This document shows, piece by piece, positions 7,601-18,645 of a stretch of DNA of 18,703 nt. Position 1 is the stretch's first letter. The number at the start of each line of letters is the position of its first letter. The notes below the pieces were generated by a model that saw only the letters and a list, made by a program, of their open reading frames with translations, had not been told where the DNA came from and made no database searches. The position numbers and the translations under genes were made by a program. The stretch lies in contig JADGJG010000479.1 in NCBI GenBank assembly GCA_027596195.1, forward strand, positions 1-18,703, written 5' to 3'. This DNA is from Podochytrium sp. JEL0797 (Eukaryota > Chytridiomycota > Chytridiomycetes > Chytridiales > Chytriomycetaceae).

Positions 7601-10600
7601 GTTGACGGGCAGCTTGCTCGCGAATCGCACGTTTCACCATCTCGGTGGGTTTGATGAAATCAAGCTCCGTCTGTTTGTGGAGGGCGGGAGCGGGGGTGGT
7701 GGTAGTGGTGCGGAGTGGACGCTGTGGGAGGGTTTTTTGAACGACTTGGTGGGCCTTTTGGTGCCGAAGCTGATGGCGCCTGTTGTGGATGAGTTTGTGG
7801 CGGGTCCCTCCTCTGCGAGAGACCGCGGCGGCGCGGGGGAGGACGAGGAGGTGTTGGAGATTTCGAATGTGCTTGTGATTCGCAATTTGTCCGTGTTGGA
7901 GCCGCTTGTGTTGATGTTTGAAGGATGTCCAGAGGGAATGCGACTGCGTTTATTGGGATATTTGGAAAAATTGGCGAATGGTCATGAGATGAATCGCGTG
8001 TTGATGACGCAGGCCGGCGCTGTGGGCATGTTGTTGAAGAATGTGTTGAGTAGGGTTGAAGGGGTGGAGCAGTTGGATAAGTTTATCAAAGTTTTTGAGG
8101 TGGGTTTCCATAATTTACTATTTCAGTGACGGTGGTGGTTAGACTGACGCTGTTTTGATTAGCTGGTTGCGAATTATTCCATTTCGGTTGCCGAAGCCAA
8201 ATACCTGTTCCGGTGCTTCCGCCACTTTGAAACGACTCATCAGGACGCCTCCGACACCCAACCATCTTTGACGCGTTCGAGATCTCTCTCGGGATTGTCG
8301 GTCGTCAAAACCCCGCCGCGAACGCTGTCACGGAGGCCCTCGGGAAGCCTATTTGACGGCCGCTCCAATACCCTCTGCCTCCCCTTCTACTACGACTCGC
8401 TGATCAAATCGGTGCTCAAACTGTTTCAGCGCAAAGACCCCGACCTGGACATGTTCTACTTTTCGGGCCGAAACAGTGGGCTCGTGTTGCCCGAGGTGGA
8501 AAAGTGGCCGTCAAATAGCGGATATTCCTTCATTGGGTGGATCAAGATTCAGGATTACACAACGAACAGCAATGCGGCCAGAGCCTCTTTTGATGCGGAC
8601 GCGTCGGTCTCTGTCAAAGTGATTTGGAGCATGCGGGCCGAGAATGGAGATGGCGTCGAGTTGTTGATCGTTAAAAACATTTTGACTTTGCATGTATATC
8701 GAGGAGGACACGTGTATTCGTTGACAGCAAGTGAGATTCCACTGATTTCGAAAAGGTTTGGAATTTTTCGTTGCGCCTTTCCGTTTGTTTGTCTTTGACC
8801 CTAATCTCGATTGTGGCAACTCAAAAAGGTGGTATTTCATCAACGTGTCACACGCGGGTCCCAAGTTTCCTTTGTATGCGAACCCTGAAGCAACGCTCTA
8901 CATCAATGGAGTCGCACGCGTGATTGCAAAACTCCCATACCCCGACACACGTCCTCACGCCGTCAACCGCATTGGAGCAACGGGCTGCCACATACAACTG
9001 GCCGAGTCGCCCGCCGGTGGAGGGGCTGGTGGACGCAAGAAGTTGATTCAAGTCTCGAATGACTCGATTCCCGACATTTGCGACGCATTGGTGCACGATG
9101 CGACGATGGCGGACTGTATGGCGAGCTTTTCGGGACAAATGACTTGCATTTATGTGATGGATGACGTGTTGACGAACGCGCAGGTGGAGTCGTTGCATGA
9201 GATTGGGCCGGGGCATTGCAGTCAGTTCAAGAGTGAGGATTTGGCCTCGTTTCCGGATGTGGGCAAGATTTTGTTTGATGGGTCGTTGTATCCAAGGTAT
9301 TTTTTTTTGTTTTGATTTGATTTGACGTGCGGCTGCTTATTTGCTTTGTAGAATTTTGTTGCAGCTTTATCCCACCGCGACGCGTCACGGAAATGTCTCT
9401 TCCATGTGCTACGACATTGGGCCTCGCCACCTTGGGGACGTTGAAATGCGAGACGTGATTGCGTGCTCGTCAAAATGCCTGCAGACCGCGGTGCACGCTT
9501 TCGGTGGGATCGAGGTCACATTCCCGTTGCTCTCTCACATCAACCATGCCATCGAAGCGATTCCTGTCAAGGGCCACCGCAAATCCACGAATCCGTTGGA
9601 AACTCCCGCCGGAATCAAAAACAATCGTCTGTGCGCGTTTTTGCAAATGATTGCGCTGTTGTTGTCCAACGACATTGCACACATGGAACGGTTTGCGGTA
9701 GTGCAGGGTCCGCGGATCTTGAGCATGCTGTTGCAGCAGCAGGACATTACGTTGCTGAACATGAAGTCCCTTGACGCCATCATGGCTGTGGTCAAAATTG
9801 CTTCGGATGTGTCGATGCTGTCGCCCAAGATTGCTCCGACTGGTTCTGTTTTGAGCTGTTTGGGAGAGGAAATGGAGGTTTGTGATTTGTTTTTGATTTT
9901 CCTTTTCTAGTCATTGACATTTTGTTCTTGACAGGAGTGTCTCGTGTTTGAATACCGCTTGTGGTCTTTGACGGACCCAGCCGTTCAACTGCAACATGTT
10001 GAATTCTTGCAGCACTTCTTGCTTGCCAACAACGACACCCATCGGTCGAAATACGGCCTGATCTTCTTGCTCGAAGTGCTTGAAAAGTTTTATTGGACGA
10101 CACCCCCCGACTTTTTGCCCCCCGACCTCCTGGCCAAACTCATGCTCGCGCGCGTGGACGTGGACTCTGTGCGCAAGATCCGGCTGTCCATCTTCAACAT
10201 CATGACGGATCTCGTATCAAAAGGGGGCGGGATTCGGCCCGAAGAGTGTCACCGGTTGGTCACGTCGCTGTGGACGAGTCGCTCAGATCCCACTCATGTG
10301 CTTGAGCTGCTCGAGTTTTTGATTGACCGGTGCTTGGGGTTTGCGTCGAATGCGGTGTTGGAAACGTTTTTGGCCCATGGAGCTCCGATGGAGGTGATTT
10401 TGTGGTTGGCGTTCCATGCTGAGAATGAACCCATTCGAGTGTCGGCTTTGAAGTTGATTCTTGTGTTGCTCAAGGTGACGTTGTTTTGGGATGGTTTTTT
10501 CGTGTGTTGACAGTTTTTTTTGTGGGCGACGATTTCAGTCGAGCAGAACACCCGAAAAGTACAAGAAGAAGCTCAAGCTGGAAGATTTTCCGGGAAACTT

Positions 10601-13600
10601 TACCCAGTCCACGCCGCTGTCTCATCATTGTGGGTCCGTGTTGGCGCACAACTTAGCCCCTCACCCGATGACCAAGCATTTCTACCTCGCCCTGCTTCAG
10701 CTTGCCGTCGAAGAGCAGCTTCTTGACTGGCATACCGACGGCAGCGTCGTCAATCTGTCCGACTTGGCGAGTCTTTCCATCGTGAACGGGGTCTATTTGG
10801 CGGCCCTCTTGGAACTGTTGTCGAAATCCCGCTACTACTCTCCGATCCAATCAGACAAGATTGCGTTGTCAGCTCTCGAAGACATTTTGTTTATTGTCAC
10901 GCGAAGCCCGGGAAACTCCGAGCAGTTGCGCAAGATTTATGGGTGGCAAACGCTGTTGGTCGAGTTGATTCCGTCCCATGCACCGGGTTCCTCGAACAAC
11001 ACGGATCCAATGGAGGGTTCGAGTGTCCAAACAAACTCTGGTGCCGGCGCATCTGCCGCGCCACTGTCCCCCGTCGCCGAAAGTCCCATGTCGGAACTCC
11101 CGGTTTCGCCGCTTCTTGTCATGTCGTTGTCGAGCTCGCATGACGCCATTTTGGACCGCGTTGTGGAGATTTTCTGCACGAGTGTATTGGACAGTTTTGT
11201 GAGCGATCGCAAAGTGTGGAGGATGGTTGAGGAGATGATGGTGCTGGTGTGGATTTCGAAGAAGGTTGATGGATTGCAGAATGGGACGAGAATTATTGGC
11301 GCCATCTTGAAAGGCTTGATGAGGAGGTTGAGGTTCGATATCCAAGGAGGAGATGCGGACATGTTCACTGGGAATACGCTGGTAAGCTCGGTTTGCGTTC
11401 GGTTTTTTGCTGGGTACAGGATCCCCTCTCATCGCCAGTATAGGAGAACACGTATCACTTGCTGTCGTTGGTGGAAGAGTTCTTGTTCAGTTACCATGAC
11501 TTGTACGACGAGGTGATGACGGAGGTTGGCAATTACGCGGTGTCCAATTCGACCGACAACTTGGCCGAGCCAGGTAATTGATTCCTGTCTTCCAGCCTTC
11601 GCTCTCTAAACGCAAAAAATTGAAACTAAACAGCTTCGTTGATCGATGCAATTGCTTCCAAGTTGCATTTGAGCGCCAAACCGAGGCCAAGTGTTGGCAT
11701 TCAGATGGCGTACCCCTTCCACGAAAACCGCGCTGTGGCTGAAGAGTGTGTCGAACTCATCGGGTGCTTGCTGGAGTTTGGGATCACGCATGTTTCCCTG
11801 GCGGACACCGTGGACAAGGTTGGTTTTGCAAATTTTGGACAAAGTTTTTCTGATTTTTTTTTCGAATTTCACCAACAAGGCCCACACGCGGTCCGGGGGG
11901 ATTCCACGCATGCAGCTGCGTCTGTTGTTGAATGCCATTTCTGCGGGAAGCCATGAAGTTTGGTCCACCATCTTGCCACATTTCATGGCGTTGTTTGAAA
12001 AGCACGCGCAGTCGTTCTGTGACGGCCAGTTCAAGAACCAGATGGCCAATGTTTTGTCTCAATTAACGGACGCCTACAAGCTGTGAGTCTTTGTTATTGT
12101 CGGGAGGACTGTGACGGGACACGGCCTTGATAATTCAAAAATTAGGTCGCTGACGCGGGCTGAGGAACTGAGCTCGGCCCATCCAACGACGAAGGCGATC
12201 TTCCCACTGTTCATTCTGGTTTTACAACAGTGGCAAGAACCCATTGCTCAGCTGTGGAAAGCAACCGATGGCACCACGCTCTCAAAAGAACTCTTGGACC
12301 AAACGGAGTCCAACTTGGACAGCTTCACGACTCTCATCAACTCTTCCGTGTGGTCTGCTCTATATGAGCAACAATTTTTCCCGGGCTCACGCGAGGCGGA
12401 AGAAGAAGAACTTGCTTGCATTCCCAACCTCAAGAAACGCTTCGCCAAAGTGTCCAAGCCTGTCATCCAAAAGGCGGGGAAAGATGCCACCATCGTGTCT
12501 CGCATGATCGCAAACCTCGAATCACACCTCAAGATTCTCCACACTCGACGGGAGTCCGAAGTCCATGCGCGATTCCCCGACGCCTTGGCCGCCCAAGAAG
12601 TCGAGAAGAGGCTGATTGCTCGAAGATGGTTGGCCATGTTCCACGAGTTGACGCAAGAACGTGGGATTTGGTTGCCCAAGAAGTTTGTTGGGGCTGGAGG
12701 TGGGACGGACCAGCAAACTCTTGCGTCGGCCGCTGGGTTGAAGTGGAAGCTGGATCGAACCGAAAACAGCATGCGCATGCACAGGCGGCTGATTCCAAAC
12801 TTTGAGTTTGACGACCACAAGGATGCGTCGATGCGTCGGGACAGGTCGCATGCTTCGCGAGAGGTCATGTCGCCCGCTGCTACGGGTTCGTTGACCGAGT
12901 TGGAAGCCGCGGATCCGTCTCTTGTTGGCATGACGTCTGCTGAGAGAAAGAAGGCCAAGGTGGACAAGCTGAAGTCGCATTACAAGTTGGGAGCGTCGGC
13001 GGATGAGTTGCGACTGGTGACGAATTCGATGGGGGCTCTGAACGTGACGGAGGATGATTTGGCTGAGGAAGATTGGGACGTGGTCAACAACGAGGAGATG
13101 GCGGGAATCAATGTGGAATCGGAGAACTTCCTCTTCAGCTGCGAGTGTGAAATGATCCTTCTCATGACGGCCGTGAAAGGCCGTCTCGAGCTCACGTCTG
13201 GGTTCATCACATTCTTCGCCGACATCAAGGCAACTGCGGCCAATTTGACCGAAGCCGATCAGAAGACTTTGGCTTTGCTCGCTGAATCGGAGGTTTTGCT
13301 GAGAGAGCGTCGCTGGGACATATCGAAGCTCCGCGAGATCTACTTCCGGAGATACAAGCTGCGAAACTCGGCCACGGAATTCTTTTTTGTCGATGGAGCC
13401 AACTGCTTTTTCAACTTCAAGACCTCCAAACCGAAAATGCGCCTGATGACGTGCATCATCCGCTTGAAACCGGTGAACCTCAAAGTTGCCGACGTCCGAA
13501 ACCCGGTCGAAATGATTTCCAAGAGTGACGTGACGGAGCGCTGGCAGAAACACGAAATCTCGAACTTTGAGTATCTCATGCAACTGAACTGTATCTCTGG

Positions 13601-16036
13601 TCGAACCAACAACGATTTGACTCAGTACCCCGTGTTCCCTTGGTATTTTTCTGTGATTTTTTGTCTCGTTCGGCGACATCTTAATTTATCCCGTCCGCAG
13701 GGTTCTGACCGACTACGTGTCCGAAACTCTCGACCTGAGCGACTCGTCGATTTATCGCGACCTGTCCAAGCCTATCGGGGCTTTGGATCCAGCGCGTCTC
13801 GAGCAGTACCTTCAGCGATTCGAATCCTTCGAAGATCCGTCCGGGCAAATCAAAAAGTTCATGTACGGAACCCACTACTCGACTTCGGCGGCCGTTCTTT
13901 TCTACATGCTCCGCATGGAGCCGTTTACGAGTTTGCACATTGCTCTACAAGGAGGGAAGTTCGACCACCCAGACAGGTGAGCGTTTTTCGTATTCGCGTT
14001 TTTTGTATTCTAATCAACCGACTCATCTTGTATTTTAGGCAATTTGATTGCATGGAGAACTGTTGGAAGTCTGTGTTGACAGGGAACGGCGACGTCAAGG
14101 AGCTCATTCCGGAATTTTTCTACATGCCCGAGTTTCTGGTGAACGAAGTGAGTTGCTGCTTCTTATAATCAATTGTCACACGAAGCTGACAGTAGAGGAA
14201 CTTCAGAACGAGTTTGATCTGGGCACAAAACAGACCGGGACTGTTTTGAACAACGTGATTCTTCCGCCGTGGGCATCAACTCCCGAAGAGTTTATCCGAA
14301 TCCATCGCGAGGCTCTTGAAGGAGACTACGTTTCTGAGCATCTTCATGAATGGATCGACTTGGTGTGGGGATTCAAACAGACGGGCCCCGAAGCTGTCAA
14401 AGCGCACAATGTCTTCTACTATCTCACCTACGAAGGAGCCATCAACATCGATCAGATTCAGGATCCCGTAGAGAGGCGGTCGATTGAAGACCAAATCAAC
14501 AACTTTGGCCAAACACCCATGCAGCTGTTCAAGAAACCGCACCCGCAGCGACTGCCGAGGAGTGAGTTTGCAAAGCCGAGCGTTTTCTCAGCGAAGTCGT
14601 TGGACTCTGGATGCTCGTTATTTGTGAGAAGTGCTGTGGGTGGAAGTGGGTTCATGCCGTATATTTCTTCGACGAGTTTGGGGGGCGTCGGCTCTTCAGT
14701 TGCGGCGCAAAAGGGCCTCAAGTCTTTCATGTCCCATGCAGAGAAGGAGAAGTTGATCACGATTGATTCGAGCATGGTGATTGGGATCCATAAGTGGGAT
14801 ACCGATGCTCGGCATAACGCGGAGAATTTGTTTGCGTTCGAGGCAGACTGTGGTTCGTTGGCTCGACGGTATGTATTTTATTTCTGGCTCGAAAGTACCC
14901 TCCCTTAAATTCGCCCTTGCTTACGATCGCCGAACCACGTCACACGCAGACGGCTGCCTTGTTACCTTGCTTCCAACATGACCACTTCGCAAAATCTCTT
15001 CGCGCACACCAAGGACGGGAGATTTTTGTTCACCTGTGGCCATTGGGACTCTTCCTTCCAAGTGATTTCTCTCGACAACGGCATCAACAGTCCACCGAAA
15101 AGTATCGAGGCTGTATACGGTCACCACGACATTGTCACTTGCCTCGCGCTGGCGGAGGATGGGCGCACTCTTGTTACCGGGTCTCGTGATACGACCGTCA
15201 TCGCGTGGGATGTTTCGTTCTCGGCAGCTGGAGGATCTTCTGCTTCCACTGGAGGAAGTGTTTACGGAGTTTCCATCAAACAAGATACGCGTCGTGTCTT
15301 CTACGGCCATGACGAGGAAGTCACTTGCGTTTCGATTAGTGCGGACCAAGACATTGTCGTTTCTGGGTCCAAAGACGGCACTTGCATTGTCCACGCGCTT
15401 GGTACAGCCCAGTATTTGCGAACCATCCGGCCGCAGGCTTCGTTGACTTCAACATTATCGCGATTCAGCATTGGAAAGATTTTGATTACGCGACAAGGGC
15501 TCGTTGTCCATTCTGAAGAGAGCACGTCTTCAGTCTCTGGTGCTGAGGATTTCTCTGTGTGTAGTAGCAGTTCTGAACGTGCTGTGGAGGCAGCGGCCGC
15601 TTCAGCCTCTAATTGTGGGGGTCCGTTGGCGACTGGTGTTTCCGTCAAATTGGGCAACCGATGGCCGAGGAAGTCGCATGTGGACGCGTTGTCAGTCAAT
15701 GGGAAGTTTTTGAAATCACGGCAGTTTGCAGGTCCTGTTGGGGACTTGGTTGCTTCGGACGATGGAAAGCACCTGATTTTGGCGCTTCATGCGGATGCCG
15801 CTCAGACGCGAGGGTCAACAGTCGCCGCCAATGAGGCGTCCTCCCGTGCCGAGATTGTCCTCGAAAAACTCGATGCGTTCACTCTGCAAACCGTCATGAA
15901 GCAGAGCGTGGATGGTGAAAAACCGAGAGCTGAATTCGGGAGCAAGGCGGATGTGTCTCTCCACGTGACGGGCAGCCAGCAATGCCTGATTGTTGGATGC
16001 TGTTGTGACAAAGTTCTTGTATTGATTGTCAATTAA
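4666..16036 (+). CDS. Giant BEACH-WD40 protein (LvsA/ALFY/Bph1-like), about 3472 aa
   Basis: Family members are cytosolic scaffolds for vesicle, vacuole or lysosome traffic; the exact role here is inferred. Exons: 4666-4843, 4913-5371, 5437-8099, 8163-8755, 8829-9296, 9352-9877, 9935-10474, 10539-11381, 11444-11573, 11634-11818, 11880-12082, 12146-13642, 13701-13976, 14039-14147, 14207-14868, 14950-16036. They sum to 10419 nt, an exact multiple of three, with 15 GT-AG introns of 55-81 nt. ATG 4666 is the first after an in-frame TAA at 4657. In order: Ala/Pro-rich N-terminus, long helical-repeat-like region, Gly/Ser linker near residue 961, ConA-like segment about 1180-1440, Ser/Pro linker about 1975-2000, PH-BEACH about 2558-2718, BEACH about 2727-3005, and WD40 about 3078-3472. 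The length is close to LvsA and ALFY (about 3500-3600 aa). The protein ends in WD40 with no FYVE finger, unlike ALFY. The family call is strong; individual acceptor sites could shift by a few bases. Confidence 0.9.
4844..4912 (+). other. BEACH gene intron 1, length 3n and free of stops
   Basis: GTGCGT donor, pyrimidine-rich body and CTCTCTAG acceptor mark a typical intron. It is 69 nt and has no in-frame stop, so the reading frame also continues straight through it. Removal gives ...FCGQ-QTTAFAAK...; retention would insert 23 mostly hydrophobic residues. Confidence 0.7.
8400..9250 (+). other. ConA-like lectin segment of the BEACH protein
   Basis: Spans exons 4 and 5 with a 73-nt intron at 8756-8828. 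Features typical of this domain in BEACH proteins are a WIKIQDY-type strand, then KRWYFINVSHAG, then TLYINGVARVIAKLPYP. The last two resemble the 'W-x-x-I-x-x-x-H' and 'Y-x-N-G' pattern of the family. In other BEACH proteins this domain is thought to contribute oligomerisation or ligand contacts; no binding residue can be assigned here. Confidence 0.65.
13030..13510 (+). other. PH-BEACH domain
   Basis: Within exon 12, roughly residues 2558-2718. Recognisable strands are GRLELTSGFITFF, then LREIYFRRYKLRNSATEFFF, then NCFFNFKTSKPK. They match the family pattern of a PH-like fold packed directly against BEACH. A short acidic stretch precedes it. Confidence 0.85.
13536..14550 (+). other. BEACH domain
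   Basis: Residues about 2727-3005, spread over exons 12-15. Hallmarks are RWQKHEISNFEYLMQLN, DLTQYPVFPWVL (joined across the intron 13643-13700), RDLSKPIGALDPARL, the KELIPEFFYMPEFL helix, LPPWA, and the closing NNFGQTPMQLFKKPHP. The Tyr-Gly-x-His-Tyr-Ser segment (MYGTHYSTSAAV) is intact. About 279 residues is the normal size. Confidence 0.95.
14770..16033 (+). other. C-terminal WD40 repeats of the BEACH protein
   Basis: Two repeats are clear: HHDIVTCLALAEDGRTL with GSRDTTVIAWDV (15121-15213), and GHDEEVTCVSISADQDIV with SGSKDGT (15304-15384). Weaker blades lie before (CGHWDSSFQV) and after. The protein ends VLVLIVN-stop within this region, so no FYVE finger follows. Confidence 0.85.
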
Positions 16037-16112
16037 ATTGTAATGATTCTTGGAAAATCGAAAAACAGAAAGGGCATATTCGATCCCGCCGACAAATTTT
16101 TTTTCAAACCAG
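16037..16112. other. 76-nt spacer between BEACH stop and permease start
   Basis: Only 76 nt separate TAA (16034-16036) from the permease ATG at 16113. They must serve as 3' UTR, poly(A) region, and promoter or leader. The sequence is AT-rich with a T-run before the ATG. No canonical AATAAA is present. Confidence 0.7.
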
Positions 16113-18007
16113 ATGGATTTCGACGCCCTGACGGGACAAACGCATCGCGACTCTGTCCAGACCCTCAATACGCGCGACGAATCCGTCTTTGTCATCTCCG
16201 ACGGCATGAAGCCAAGCGGAGGCGGTGCGGCGCCCCCGACAGTCCCCGAAGCCCCTTTTCCCGACACCGCGAAAATGCATCGGAAGCTTCAGGCGCGCCA
16301 TCTCGAGATGATCGCTATTGGTGGAACGATTGGAACTGGCTTGCTGCTGAAGAGCGGTGGCGCAATCTTTACAGCGGGCCCACTCGGGGCCTTAATTTGT
16401 TATTGCATCGTCGGCATGCAGGTATTTGGAGTCGCCACGTCTATCGGAGAAATGGCTACGTAAGTACTTGCTTGTTGCGCATTGGCTTTGTGTCGGTGGC
16501 ACAGACCTGTCAAAACTCAAAAACACCTCCCCCCCCAGTTTTCTCCCCGTCGATGGAGCCTTTTCCCAACTCCCAACGCGTTTCGTCAACAAAGCTTTTG
16601 GATTCATGTCGGGGTGGAATTATTTTCTCAACTGGGGATTGACGATTCCAGCCGAGCTGTCTGCCATTGGGGCTTTCATGTCGTTTTGGGTCTCTCCTGA
16701 GATTGTTCCGACGTGGGTTTGGTCTGCAGTTTATTTGATTCCATTGGCGGGTATCAACATGGTTGGCGTGGCTGGATTCGGAGAAGCCGAATTTGTTTTG
16801 GTGGGTTTTTTTTCAAATTTTGCAACTGAACGCGTTTTTATGCCTTCCATCCTTATAGTCCATCGTCAAAGTAGTGGCAGTCTCTATATTCCTCGTTATT
16901 GGGACGTGTGTCTGGTTTGGTGCAGGTGGGGGCGGCGTGTTGGGATTCAAAAACTGGAATCCGGCGATCGTTGGAGATTCTTCGCTGGCCAAGTTCGAAA
17001 ACATTGCCGGAGCCTTCGTCACGGCCTTCTTCTCGTACGGTGGAACGGAGCTCGTCGGGCTGACGGCGGGTGAGGCAGCCAACCCCAGAAAATCCGTTCC
17101 AAAGGCCATCAACGGCACGTTTTACCGCGTGTCCATCTTTTACATTGGTGCCATCTTCCTTGTGGGTGTGTTGTTGCCGCCAAATTCCGAGATTTTGGAC
17201 CCGTCGAACGCCACTCGCGAGAGCCCCTTTGTTTACGTTTATAACGTTGTTGGGATTAAGGTGGGCTCGCACATCATGAACGCGGTTGTGATTATTGCAG
17301 CCATGTCAGGTATACACACGTCGGTTTGAAATTTTTTATAAAAACTAATCAAGAGATTCCACAATTGTTCAGCCGCCAACTCCTCCATCTACGCATGCTC
17401 CCGCACGTTGATGCGCCTCGCCGACGAAGGAAGCGCCCCAAAAGTCCTCGGCTTCGTCAACAAACGCGGCATTCCCATCTTTGCCCTCCTCGTATCCATC
17501 GTCTTTGGCGCGTTGGCCGTGGGTGGAGGATACGCGGCCGGCACCTCACGCGTGTTCAACTTCCTCTCCAACCTGATTGCAATCTGCATCATGATTGCGT
17601 GGATGGTCATGAACGTGACGCACCTGCGTTTCCGGTATGGATTCCTGGCTCAGGGAAGACGTTTGCAAGACCTTCCCTACGTTGCGCCTTTCTTCCCATA
17701 CGCTGACTTGCTGTCTCTCACGATCGGGGTCGTGGTCACTTGCTTCATGCTGTTTGGCGCGTTCAACAGCGTTTTTGACCTCGACTGGTTCATGAACAAC
17801 TCGTGGGTGTATGTCTCTGTTCCTCTCTGTGGAATGTTGTTTTTGAGTAAGGCGTGCTTCACTGGGTTCAAGTTGGTTCGTTATGACGAGATGGATTTTG
17901 AGACGGGCAGACTTGTGGAAACGGCTGAGGAGATGGAAGAGAATGCTCACATTCGCCACCGTCCAAGAAACGGGAAGGAGTTTTTTAACTTTTTCTTGAG
18001 AAACTGA
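16113..18007 (+). CDS. Amino-acid permease, APC superfamily (fungal YAT family)
   Basis: A plasma-membrane (or vacuolar) proton-coupled amino-acid transporter by family; the substrate cannot be read from sequence. Exons 16113-16459, 16539-16800, 16859-17309 and 17373-18007 give 1695 nt and 564 aa. Introns are 79, 58 and 63 nt, all GT-AG. ATG 16113 is the first ATG in this frame; the frame is open further 5' but without an ATG. The hydrophilic N-terminus of about 60 residues is followed by RHLEMIAIGGTIGTGLL (the GG-x-IGTG of the TM1 unwound segment at residues 70-76), SIGEMATFLPVDGAFS, the FGFMSGWNYFLNW segment, SYGGTELVGLTAGEAANPRK (the family signature), AANSSIYACSRTLMRLA, and a hydrophilic C-terminal tail. 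Length and layout fit a 12-TM YAT permease. It resembles GAP1-type carriers in motif order but cannot be assigned to a single orthologue. Confidence 0.92.
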
Positions 18008-18012
18008 ATAAA
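18007..18012 (+). terminator. AATAAA overlapping the permease stop codon
   Basis: The final A of the TGA stop (18005-18007) is the first base of AATAAA. If used as the poly(A) signal, the 3' UTR would be only about 15-30 nt. Confidence 0.4.
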
Positions 18013-18288
18013 AAGGGGTGTATAAGAAAGAAAAAGATATTGGATCTTCAAAGATGCCGGAAACAACCGAGTTTGGAATTCTTCGTTGTGAAAATGCTTC
18101 AGTTTCCGATTTCGAAAGGCGGATTTGGTCAAAAGTCAACGAGGGAAACATTTAAAATCGCGTGCTCCCTTACCCGTTTCCTCGATCGCGATCTTAAAAT
18201 CACATATCTGCATTCACCCCCTTCTTCTAACCATTGGGATAGTATTCGCAGTCAGTGGAAAGGAAACCAAAAAAAATCAACCAAAAAA
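18008..18288. promoter_or_regulatory. Intergenic region before SLU7
   Basis: 281 nt between two genes on the same strand. It must hold the permease 3' end and the SLU7 promoter. The last 40 nt before the ATG are A-rich, typical of a fungal leader. No TATA box is obvious. Confidence 0.4.
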
Positions 18289-18559
18289 ATGTCTGGCGCA
18301 AACTCGACCCCGCTTGGCAAGCCCGGCGACATGACCAACATCACCTCCACCACCAGCGACCTCCCCTCCGCAGGAGCCGTCAAACTGTCCCGCGAGGAGT
18401 TTAAGCGGCAAAAGGTTCTCGAGGAGCAGCGAAAGGCGTGAGTACTAAACCCAACTGCGACACACAATACATTGCTCACCAAAACAACAAACAGAGGAAC
18501 CCTCCCCGCCGAAGTCGACCCGGAAACCGGAACAAACATCAACCCTCACATTCCAAACT
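18289..18559 (+). CDS. SLU7: Pre-mRNA-splicing factor SLU7, N-terminal part (partial)
   Basis: SLU7 acts at the second catalytic step of pre-mRNA splicing and helps select the 3' splice site in the nucleus. Two exons are visible: 18289-18437 and 18495-18559, with a 57-nt GT-AG intron. A second donor, GTACGT, opens at 18560. The peptide LSREEFKRQKVLEEQRKAG, then PAEVDPETG, then INPHIPN matches the conserved start of SLU7 (K-x-x-RE-x-x-x-x-K-x-LEEQRK, then PAEVD and INPHIP). The exon ends on a lone T, as expected if the next codon is Tyr. The CCHC zinc knuckle and the rest lie beyond the window. Confidence 0.88.
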
Positions 18560-18644
18560 GTACGTACCCACACAACCTTGGTTTTTTTATGGCAAGAGAC
18601 TGCGCAACCCCAAAAACAAAAACACTGCCTTCCCCCGCGGCCAT

Positions 18645-18645
<1 letters not shown>

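Noticed and set aside
6432..7640. Open frame of 402 codons on the minus strand within BEACH exon 3
   Set aside because: It lies entirely opposite a coding exon with clear family context. Its product is Arg/His-rich and low in complexity, as expected of an antisense shadow in GC-biased codons.
12522..13679. Open frame of 385 codons on the minus strand opposite the PH-BEACH region
   Set aside because: It is antisense to the strongly conserved PH-BEACH and BEACH coding sequence, and its own residues match nothing I recognise.
14159..14206. Alternative acceptors for BEACH intron 14 (after 14193 or 14197)
   Set aside because: The AG at 14205-14206 gives FLVNENEFDLG, the same spacing as the family pattern FLLNSNNFDLG. 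Acceptance at 14197 would add three residues; that at 14193 would break the frame.
16043..16642. Alternative plus-strand frame of 199 codons across the permease start
   Set aside because: It is out of frame with the clear permease reading, reads through intron 1 and gives an Arg/Cys-rich non-membrane peptide.
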